Assembly: GCA_044448685.1 (NCBI GenBank)
Contig: JBIOHC010000001.1
Location: 222,259-286,258, forward strand
Direction: 5' to 3'
From: Palsa-965 sp044448685
GTDB taxonomy: Bacteria > Bacteroidota > Bacteroidia > Palsa-965
DNA: 64,000 nt
The notes below the pieces were generated by a model. It was given only the letters and a program-made list of their open reading frames with translations, was not told the DNA's origin and made no database searches. Below are positions 34,626 through 41,231 of the stretch, in pieces (the stretch's first letter is position 1; every line of letters begins with the position of its first letter). The position numbers and the translations under genes are program-made.

Positions 34626-35192
34626 ATCCGGATAGGGATGTTAGCTATCCCTTTAAGGATGGACCTGTATCCCATAAGGATTTTTTTCATCGCTATCCGG
34701 ATGTTAAGTGTTCCATTCAGGATCATCACTGACCGGTTTAAAACCTTGCTTATGCCGATGCATTTAACAATTGTCTGGAACAGGACAGGATTCAATTCTT
34801 TCCAGATAGTCATTATCCGACGTGATCTGTGCATTGTCCCATCTCGGATTGTTATCATCCCATTCAGGACATTGATCATCCGTCACGGGATGATACACAT
34901 CTCATCCCGCTCAATATATAATGCTGCGGAAACAAGATTAAAGCGACATCGAACTTGGTGTGTTTGTGAAGAAAGAGTGATATTCCGGATCGGGAAAGTG
35001 ATGATTCTATGAAGGATGATTGCAATCCCCTGCCGGATGAATGCAATCCCTGTGGGAATGAGTTTAATTCCACATTTATTTTTGATCATCCGATCAGAAA
35101 CAAGGCATTTCTTAATGGATTTGTTTACTATCCGACACGAAATGATATTCACCCTTAAAGGGATGATAACGATCCTGAATCAGACAATACAC
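34626..35192. repeat. array of 27 degenerate 21-nt tandem repeats, indel-free
   Basis: Cutting the sequence every 21 nt from 34626 gives 27 units in register. Most begin with ATCC (or ATTC/GTCC) and carry GGAT or GGGATG at positions 10-15, often ending ATT or ATC. Many units are imperfect palindromes, for example ATCCC-TTTA-AGGAT (34647-34659) and ATCATCC-GTCAC-GGGATGAT (34875-34894). The phase never slips although units diverge strongly. Translated, both strands give 7-residue repeats such as IPFRTLI and MITIRDG. Twenty-one bp is two helical turns, which fits a row of protein sites on one DNA face; a decayed heptapeptide-coding repeat is the alternative. Confidence 0.82.
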
Positions 35193-35255
35193 AAAGTCAC
35201 TTTTATAAAGCATTTTGATAGTTTGAAAAACCAAATCTTATCCGGCTATCCTGAT

Positions 35256-35263
35256 TATCTTTG
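35256..35263 (+). promoter_or_regulatory. -7 element immediately before the CDF gene
   Basis: TATCTTTG matches TAnnTTTG and ends 4 nt before the ATG at 35268, so transcription would begin at or next to the start codon (leaderless or nearly so). No TTG at the right -33 distance. Confidence 0.42.
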
Positions 35264-35267
35264 CAGA

Positions 35268-36005
35268 ATGAGCAAAGCGCCCCGTACGTTTACAAGGAAT
35301 CCTCAAAAGCCGGATCATGATCACGATCATGACCACGGGCATGTTCATGATCATTCGCATACACACGATCATTCCCATGATCACAGTCACCAGCATGAAC
35401 ACAGTGCACGCTGGGTAGTGCTCATTACGGTGATCACCATGATACTTGAAATTACATTCGGTTATCTGGATCATTCCATGGCCTTGCTGGCTGAAGGCTG
35501 GCATATGTCGACCCATGTATTTGCCATTGGTCTTACCTGGGCTGCTTATTTCTTTACACGTCGATATGCAACCCATGAAACAATTTCCTTCCGCAAAGAA
35601 AAGCTTATGGCTTTATCAGGATTTACAAGTGCAATAGTTCTGCTGAGTATTGCTGTGATGATGGCAGTGGAATCGATTGACAGATTAGTGCATCCCCTGC
35701 CTATTAAATTCGGTGAAGCTATTATCATTGCCGGCATAGGCCTTGTGGTGAATCTGCTCAGCGCCAAACTTCTTCATCATGATCATGCTCATTCCGATCA
35801 TAATATCCGTGCAGCATACCTGCATGTACTTGCCGACGGACTCACCAGCGCTACCGCCATCATTGCCCTAACCATAGGTATGATTTATACAATTTATTCC
35901 CTCGATGCCATCAGCGGCCTGATCGGCTCTGTAGTAATCACCACCTGGGCTGTATCACTCATCAAAGCCTCCGGTTCGGAGTTGATAGAATTCCGGAAGA
36001 AATAA
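35268..36005 (+). CDS. cation diffusion facilitator (zinc/cobalt/cadmium exporter), His-rich N-terminus
   Basis: 245 residues from ATG 35268. The N-terminus has a very histidine-rich segment (DHDHDHGHVHDHSHTHDHSH and on, about 18-46), a metal-capturing tail. Six membrane helices follow. HSMALLAEGWHMSTHVFAIG (about 70-89) holds the first transport-site acidic/His residues, and HVLADGLTSATAIIAL is the TM5 motif with the HxxxD metal site. Exports divalent metal by proton antiport. The protein lacks the usual long C-terminal cytoplasmic domain. Transcribed divergently from aldehyde dehydrogenase, with the repeat array in between. Confidence 0.9.
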   Translation: MSKAPRTFTRNPQKPDHDHDHDHGHVHDHSHTHDHSHDHSHQHEHSARWVVLITVITMILEITFGYLDHSMALLAEGWHMSTHVFAIGLTWAAYFFTRRYATHETISFRKEKLMALSGFTSAIVLLSIAVMMAVESIDRLVHPLPIKFGEAIIIAGIGLVVNLLSAKLLHHDHAHSDHNIRAAYLHVLADGLTSATAIIALTIGMIYTIYSLDAISGLIGSVVITTWAVSLIKASGSELIEFRKK

Positions 36006-36010
36006 CGGGG

Positions 36011-36925
36011 TTACAATTTCGGTTTCAGAATATAATAAGCCCTCAGGCCGAAGGTATGCTGGAAGGTATATTTGGCATCAGGCCCCATATTAATTTTTTC
36101 ATAAGAAGGGTCATAAACAAGCTGCATAAGCCATTTACGGCTCAGGGTAAGATTCAATCCCATTCCGGCAAAAGCACCAAAGCTCACACCGGTCAGGTTC
36201 CGGGCTTTGTATTCTACATAACCATAGTTATTGTAATAGGTGGTGAGATCTATATTCAGGCCATTGATCTGGATCATGTTCTTCATGTATTTGGCCATTG
36301 TAAATACCATTCCTCCTTCCATAAAAAAGTTGAGTACATCATTATCGCCCATGATACGCTGGTATCCGAGCTGGGTCATAAGACGTTGTTCTCCTCCTAT
36401 GATAGGGAAATACAGAATGGAATTCTGGTATTGGTTACCCGGAACATATACATTGGTTGTGATGGTGAACTGCCCGTTTACACTCAGCTGGGATGCATTC
36501 ACATTGCAAATGATGACATCTTTGTTGGTGATACCATAACGCATATCCAGTCCTATTACAATTGCCGGATTGTATTTCAGGTTAATAGGCATATCACCGG
36601 GACCGAAAGTCCAGTCGCTGCGGTTCAGATTCAGTGCCGGTGAGATACGGTCAGGCAATCCGTTACCGCCTCCGTATTCATAATTTATTTTACGGTTCAT
36701 GGCACTGTTGTCAAAATCATTCTTGTTGCCATCGAGATCAAGTCCGTAGCCATCATACAAGCCGGCAGTATATTTACTGGCAAAGAAGGATCCGATGCCC
36801 AGTCCGAAATGGAATCCTTTCCCTTTCTTGGATCCGGTTTCATTGCCTCCGCCCTGTGCAAAAGCCTGGAAAGAGGCAAAATATAGACAAATAACCAGAA
36901 AAAGGGGGTTCAGTTTAGCTTTCAT
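36011..36925 (-). CDS. outer-membrane beta-barrel protein, hypothetical
   Basis: 304 residues from ATG 36925. A signal peptide ends near FQAFAQ (about 23). The mature protein alternates short polar loops with aromatic beta-strands (LGIGSFFASKYTAGLY; FGAFAGMGLNLTLSRKWLMQ; FGLRAYYILK at the C-terminus ending in K-L), typical of an outer-membrane barrel. No specific family recognised. A TAATTTTG -7 element (36938-36931 on the minus strand) lies 5 nt before the ATG. Convergent with the CDF gene, 5 nt apart. Confidence 0.68.
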   Translation of the reverse strand: MKAKLNPLFLVICLYFASFQAFAQGGGNETGSKKGKGFHFGLGIGSFFASKYTAGLYDGYGLDLDGNKNDFDNSAMNRKINYEYGGGNGLPDRISPALNLNRSDWTFGPGDMPINLKYNPAIVIGLDMRYGITNKDVIICNVNASQLSVNGQFTITTNVYVPGNQYQNSILYFPIIGGEQRLMTQLGYQRIMGDNDVLNFFMEGGMVFTMAKYMKNMIQINGLNIDLTTYYNNYGYVEYKARNLTGVSFGAFAGMGLNLTLSRKWLMQLVYDPSYEKINMGPDAKYTFQHTFGLRAYYILKPKL

Positions 36926-37025
36926 CAGGACAAAATTAGTCAAAATCGGATACTTAAAATAGTTTACCTTTATTCAGAATTTCCCGGGTCAGCAGATCCT
37001 ACTCAAATAAATAATCAGAGCAGAT

Positions 37026-37616
37026 ATGGAAACAAATCCAGAACTAAACGGTAACAGCCTGAAAGCAAAGATCAACGGGTCAGCGGATCTGAACAAGGAA
37101 ACTTTGCGCAAACTTGTTGAAACAAATCATCGCCTCATTCAGGAGGCTATGGAATCGAACAAGAAGCTGGTAGACTCCATAAAGGAAAAACTGAAGGAGC
37201 AATCGGTGAGTGGTACATTGGCTGAGCCGCTGAAAGAAAATTTTCAGAAAACGATCAGTGTATCAGAAGATGCGCTGGATGGCATCATCAATTCCTACAG
37301 CCGGCAGATGAAACAGAATATGGATTTCAACAGCCAGATTATTGATGCTATACAGGATGTCAGAACCCTGGATACGGAAAAAATTCTGGAGTTGGTAAAA
37401 GACAATTTTGAAAAATCAAACCAGCTGACCATACAAAGTACAAAAGATGTGATGGATTGTTACCGCCGTCATATAGCCCTTGCAAGTAAATTCAACGAGC
37501 GTTTTGCGGATAGCATTCGTGCCCAGATTGATGCGATGTTCAACTTTCAGCGCATGAGTACCAAAGGCTTCTCGGAACTGGCTTCCAAAGTGATGAAGCA
37601 GCACCTGAAAAACTGA
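37026..37616 (+). CDS. coiled-coil hypothetical protein (phasin-like)
   Basis: 196 residues, almost entirely helical and polar, without signal peptide or cysteine-rich sites. Heptad-like stretches (KLVETNHRLIQEAMESNKKLVDSIKEKL, about 30-57) and the C-terminal pattern SKFNERFADSIRAQIDAMFNFQ resemble phasins and other granule- or surface-coating proteins. No named domain recognised. Monocistronic, with a strong terminator 19 nt after the stop codon. Function unknown. Confidence 0.72.
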   Translation: METNPELNGNSLKAKINGSADLNKETLRKLVETNHRLIQEAMESNKKLVDSIKEKLKEQSVSGTLAEPLKENFQKTISVSEDALDGIINSYSRQMKQNMDFNSQIIDAIQDVRTLDTEKILELVKDNFEKSNQLTIQSTKDVMDCYRRHIALASKFNERFADSIRAQIDAMFNFQRMSTKGFSELASKVMKQHLKN

Positions 37617-37634
37617 TTTTATTCATTCCAAGCT

Positions 37635-37673
37635 AACCCCGGAACCGGTTTACCGTTCCGGGGTTATTTTTTT
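37635..37673 (+). terminator. strong intrinsic terminator
   Basis: AACCCCGGAAC (37635-37645) pairs perfectly with GTTCCGGGGTT (37655-37665), followed by ATTTTTTT. Ends the coiled-coil gene transcript. Confidence 0.93.
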
Positions 37674-37737
37674 CTCCTTTTTGACCGGAAAAACACCCCG
37701 TTTTACCGGAAATTAGCATGTTTCTGCCAGAAAGAGC

Positions 37738-37768
37738 TTGTCCGGGAGCCATAGCCCGAATACATTTG
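37738..37768 (+). promoter_or_regulatory. promoter for the LiaF-like / LytS-LytTR genes
   Basis: TTG (37738-37740), 20 nt, TACATTTG (37761-37768), 21 nt before the ATG at 37790. It argues against the longer upstream start at 37718, which would place the promoter inside the gene. Confidence 0.68.
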
Positions 37769-37789
37769 TCAGGTATAACAGAAAGACTT

Positions 37790-38554
37790 ATGGAACCAGA
37801 AATAAATTGCAAACGAAACCCGGCAGGCCGGGTGTTAAGTGGACTTATCCTGATAGGTGTAGGTACTGTATTGCTCCTGCATCAGCTTGGTACTGTTTTT
37901 CCTGCCTGGATATTCAGCTGGCAAATGATTGTTATTGTCATCGGAACCTATATCGGCGTGCGGCATGGATTCAGGTGGAGAGGATGGATAGGTGTGATTC
38001 TTCTGATTATCCTGCTGTGTATAGAGCAATTCTATCCCAACTTCCGGACCTCCGAACTGTTCTGGCCTTTACTGGTTATTGTTGCAGGTTTGTTCGTCAT
38101 TTTCCGCCCCCGTAAAAAATGGAATTCGGAAAGATGGAAGGAGAAATGGGGACATAAGTGGGAAGAGAAAAGTAAAAAATGGGAGCATGACTATGGCACA
38201 GGCACAGAGTACGGAGGTGACAGGATTGATTCGGTTGCTATTTTTGGAGGAGTACGAAAGGTGATTGTATCGAAAGATTTTAAAGGAGGGGAAATTACAA
38301 CGGTGTTCGGTGGTGCTGAAATAGATCTGAGTCAGGCGGATATTAACGGCAAGGTATCACTGGAACTTACCCAGGTATTCGGAGGTACTAAGATCATTGT
38401 TCCTCCTCACTGGCAGATCCAGTCGGATATGGTAAGTATCATGGGAAGTATAGAAGATAAAAGACCGGCCAAAGAAGGAATGCTTAATCAGGATAAGGTG
38501 CTGGTGCTTCACGGCACTTCCGTTATGGCGGGCATAGATATACGGTCATTTTGA
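37790..38554 (+). CDS. LiaF/DUF5668-type envelope-stress membrane protein
   Basis: 254 residues from ATG 37790. The N-terminal half has four closely spaced hydrophobic helices (RVLSGLILIGVGTVLLLHQLG; WQMIVIVIGTYIGV; WIGVILLIILLCI; FWPLLVIVAGLFVIF), the LiaI/LiaF transmembrane domain. A charged linker (about 118-145) and a beta-helical C-terminal domain follow (VAIFGGVRKVIVSKDFKGG, TTVFGGAEIDLS, LTQVFGGTKIIVP) of the cell-wall-active-antibiotics response type. Such proteins modulate envelope-stress kinases. The adjacent LytS-like kinase fits that role. Confidence 0.82.
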   Translation: MEPEINCKRNPAGRVLSGLILIGVGTVLLLHQLGTVFPAWIFSWQMIVIVIGTYIGVRHGFRWRGWIGVILLIILLCIEQFYPNFRTSELFWPLLVIVAGLFVIFRPRKKWNSERWKEKWGHKWEEKSKKWEHDYGTGTEYGGDRIDSVAIFGGVRKVIVSKDFKGGEITTVFGGAEIDLSQADINGKVSLELTQVFGGTKIIVPPHWQIQSDMVSIMGSIEDKRPAKEGMLNQDKVLVLHGTSVMAGIDIRSF

Positions 38555-38587
38555 AATGAAGGCATTAACCTGTTTAATCAAATTTTT

Positions 38588-38962
38588 ATGTATTGGTATC
38601 TGAGCAAATTGATTTTCCGTATTGTTTATCATACAGGGGGTAAATCCCGGTTTGATGAACAGCTTCGTCTGATAAAGGCTGAGAATGAAAACAGCGCTTT
38701 TGCACGGGCTATGGAAATTGGATCAGGAGAAGAAGAAAACTTTACGGATCCTTCGGGCAGAAAGGTGGAGTGGAAATTTATAGCTATTGCCGAATTAAGC
38801 TGCTTAAAAGAATTGAAAGACGGGCAGGAGCTGGTAAGCCGGACGGAAGAACCTGATAATGAAGAAGAATATCTTGCGCTTCAGCGGTTAAGAGCGGTGG
38901 ATATTCTCCGCCGCCTGCCTGTGGAAAGTCTCTATACCGGAGCATCAACGAACTATTCATGA
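38588..38962 (+). CDS. DUF4288 domain protein
   Basis: 124 residues. MYWYLSKLIFRIVY, FDEQLRLIKAENENSAFARAMEIG, VEWKFIAIAEL and LKDGQELVSR follow the DUF4288 pattern of a small cytosolic alpha/beta protein of unknown function. It lies between the LiaF-like protein (33 nt upstream) and the histidine kinase (17 nt downstream), so it is probably part of the same transcription unit. Confidence 0.82.
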   Translation: MYWYLSKLIFRIVYHTGGKSRFDEQLRLIKAENENSAFARAMEIGSGEEENFTDPSGRKVEWKFIAIAELSCLKELKDGQELVSRTEEPDNEEEYLALQRLRAVDILRRLPVESLYTGASTNYS

Positions 38963-38979
38963 GTTAACCTTACGCTGCT

Positions 38980-40023
38980 TTGCTGTCGAACAAAAAATTT
39001 CTTATCGGTTACATCATATTCTGGCTGCTTTGGATAGGGATGCAGACAGGTGTTCTGATTCGTCTCGGACTGAAACCTGAACTTGCTTTTACCGACAGTC
39101 TGCTGAATAATACACTCCTTGCTTTGGCCGGTGTGGCAGTAAGTCAAAGCCTGCGTTTTTCACGCCCCGGTAAAAAGAAATATACCTATATCTTTATCTG
39201 GAGCCTGGGGATGGCATGTGTATGCACCCTGGTGCAGCGGCTTTCTTTGTCTTATATTTTCAGAGAGGAGACCTCTTACCAGGTATTTCTCAGTCACAGT
39301 ATGCCGATAAGAGCCTGGCTGGCTTTTCTGATGACAGGCTGGATGGCCATGATAAGCTGGATATGGTATAACCAGGAAGAGCAGCAGGAAAATGAAAAAC
39401 GTAAAACACAGGCTGAAAGACTGGCCCGTGAAGCGGAACTCTTCAGACTGAGACAACAGTTGCAGCCGCATTTTTTGTTCAACAGTCTCAACTCCATCAG
39501 TGCACTGGCAGGCAGTAAACCGGAAGAAGCACGTAAAATGGTGCAGCAGCTCAGTGATTTTTTAAGAAGCACCCTTACCCGTGAAGAACAGCAATACCTG
39601 ACACTCGAAGAGGAGTTGCAGCATCTGCAGCTGTATCTGAGTATTGAAGAAGTGAGATTCGGACACCGGTTGAATATCCGCATGCAGCATGAACCCCAAA
39701 GCCTTGTTTGCAAAGTTCCCTGTTTGTTCCTTCAGCCTATTGTCGAAAATGCCATCAAATTCGGATTGTATGATACAACAGACAAGGTGACTATCCAAAT
39801 CCGGTCTGAATTGAATAAGGATGAGCTGATCATTACAGTACATAACCCTTATGACCCTGAAACAGCTGTGCCCAGAAATGGAGCAGGATTCGGACTGAGT
39901 TCCGTAAAACGCAGATTGTATCTTTTATATGCGCGTCATGATTTGCTTGAAACGCAAACGGATGGTAACGAGTTTATCACCCGGGTCAAAATTCCTCAAC
40001 ATGTTGAAATTTTAAAAGCATGA
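38980..40023 (+). CDS. LytS/YehU-type sensor histidine kinase
   Basis: 347 residues. Four predicted N-terminal membrane helices (about 8-130), a short coiled coil, then the His_kinase domain with RQQLQPHFLFNSLNSISAL (phospho-accepting H, about residue 164) and a GHKL-type ATPase with FLQPIVENAIKFGL (N box) and NGAGFGLSSVKRRLYLLY (G2 box). The upstream frame stops at 38965, so TTG 38980 is the most probable start. Overlaps its response regulator by 4 nt. Confidence 0.88.
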   Translation: MLSNKKFLIGYIIFWLLWIGMQTGVLIRLGLKPELAFTDSLLNNTLLALAGVAVSQSLRFSRPGKKKYTYIFIWSLGMACVCTLVQRLSLSYIFREETSYQVFLSHSMPIRAWLAFLMTGWMAMISWIWYNQEEQQENEKRKTQAERLAREAELFRLRQQLQPHFLFNSLNSISALAGSKPEEARKMVQQLSDFLRSTLTREEQQYLTLEEELQHLQLYLSIEEVRFGHRLNIRMQHEPQSLVCKVPCLFLQPIVENAIKFGLYDTTDKVTIQIRSELNKDELIITVHNPYDPETAVPRNGAGFGLSSVKRRLYLLYARHDLLETQTDGNEFITRVKIPQHVEILKA

Positions 40024-40763
40024 TAAAGACAATTATTATTGATGACGAGCCATTGGCAAGACAGATTGTAAAAGAATATCTGAGCACTTTTCCTGAACTG
40101 ACCATTGTACAGGAATGCAACGATGGTTTTGAAGGTATCAAGGCTATTGCACAGCATCGGCCCGGACTGGTATTTCTGGATATACAGATGCCTAAGATCA
40201 ACGGATTTGAGATGCTGGAACTGCTCGACACCGTACCTCCGATTATATTTACCACAGCTTTTGATGAATATGCTGTAAAGGCTTTTGAAACACATGCTAT
40301 TGATTACCTGCTGAAACCTTTTGCAAAAGAAAGGTTTGATAAGGCCATACGAAAATGGATGGAGCATCACCATCATAGCGGTGCCGTGGAAAAAACCCAG
40401 GACCTGCTCGAAACGGTTGCACAACAGCCTGATCAGCAACAAAGGGTGGTGGTCAAATCCGGAAACAAGGTTCGTATAATCCCCATGCAGGATATTCATT
40501 ATTTCGAAGCCGATGATGATTATGTAAGAGTTCAGACTCAGGAAGGAAGCTATCTGAAGAACAAAACCATGGCCTGGTTTGAACAGGTGCTGGATCCCAA
40601 ACAGTTTGTACGTGTACACCGTTCTTTCATTCTGCAGGTACAGCAGATTACCCGCATAGAACCTTATGAAAAAGAAAGTCACCTGGCTATTCTGAAATCG
40701 GGAGCAAAGATTCCGGTCAGTAAAACAGGGTATCCGAAGTTAAGGGTGGTGCTGGGTTTGTAA
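40020..40763 (+). CDS. LytTR-family response regulator
   Basis: 247 residues. The receiver domain has the acidic pocket IIIDDEPLAR (6-15), phospho-acceptor D in VFLDIQMPKING (about 57), T in IIFTTAFDEYA and K in YLLKPF (about 105). The C-terminal LytTR DNA-binding domain begins at RVVVKSGNKVRIIP, with IHYFEADDDYVRV and FVRVHRSFILQV. ATGA overlap with the histidine kinase defines a two-component pair; targets are probably envelope genes including the LiaF-like gene. Confidence 0.94.
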   Translation: MIKTIIIDDEPLARQIVKEYLSTFPELTIVQECNDGFEGIKAIAQHRPGLVFLDIQMPKINGFEMLELLDTVPPIIFTTAFDEYAVKAFETHAIDYLLKPFAKERFDKAIRKWMEHHHHSGAVEKTQDLLETVAQQPDQQQRVVVKSGNKVRIIPMQDIHYFEADDDYVRVQTQEGSYLKNKTMAWFEQVLDPKQFVRVHRSFILQVQQITRIEPYEKESHLAILKSGAKIPVSKTGYPKLRVVLGL

Positions 40764-40820
40764 TGAACCGAATTCTTTGTCCTGTAGGGACAATATATCG
40801 GCAGATATTGAATTGTTTTC

Positions 40821-41231
40821 TCAAAAAATCGAGCACCCATCAACCTTCTTTCTGATTGGATGATGCCGCTTCCACCAATTTTTGTGTTTCCAGTATCTCC
40901 CATTATGAACATGTGATTTATGCATAACGTGGTTTTGTGCCGGTGATAGCTTTTTACCAGCGCTTTCATCTGCCAATGATGAAGAATCACTGGAATTTCG
41001 GTTGCCTTGTAACAAGGCATATTCCTTATCAGCCAATGCCTGATATTTATGACAGGGACAATCCGGATTACGAGGATCATCAAGGGCATATACTTTAGAG
41101 GTGTCTTTACCGGGTCCGTTATTCCCTGCCTTTACAGCAGGAGGGAGGAGGATTACCAGGAGAAGAAGAAAGCAAGCCCCCCTTTGAAAGGGAGACTTGC
41201 TTTGAGTTGATATTTGAGCTGAAGTTTTCAT
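40821..41231 (-). CDS. small secreted His-rich hypothetical protein
   Basis: 136 residues. A signal peptide-like segment (FLLLLVILLPPAVKAG, about 21-36) is followed by a proline/cysteine motif NPDCPCHKYQ and a C-terminal HNHVMHKSHVHNGRYWKHKNWWKRHH-type cluster (about 99-127, in parts) that could bind metal. No family recognised. Its ATG overlaps the stop of the alpha-2-macroglobulin gene (TGATG), so translation is coupled. The N-terminal codons include a CCCTTTCAAAGGG palindrome of a common intergenic repeat, so the true start could be downstream. Confidence 0.6.
   Translation of the reverse strand: MKTSAQISTQSKSPFQRGACFLLLLVILLPPAVKAGNNGPGKDTSKVYALDDPRNPDCPCHKYQALADKEYALLQGNRNSSDSSSLADESAGKKLSPAQNHVMHKSHVHNGRYWKHKNWWKRHHPIRKKVDGCSIF

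Larger units (their letters stand above)
34550..35267. other. 718-nt divergent intergenic region dominated by a 21-nt repeat array
   Basis: Lies between the divergent aldehyde dehydrogenase and CDF genes. Apart from the array at 34626-35192 and a -7-like element at 35256-35263, no gene or promoter is convincing. Open frames on both strands are by-products of the repeat unit. Confidence 0.7.

Noticed and set aside
34548..35012. Plus-strand ORF and overlapping minus-strand ORFs in the 21-nt repeat region
   Set aside because: All frames simply translate the repeat unit as heptads; no start context or homology, though I keep a coding origin open in the findings.
34626..35192. CRISPR array
   Set aside because: There is no constant repeat alternating with unique spacers; every unit is degenerate and contiguous.
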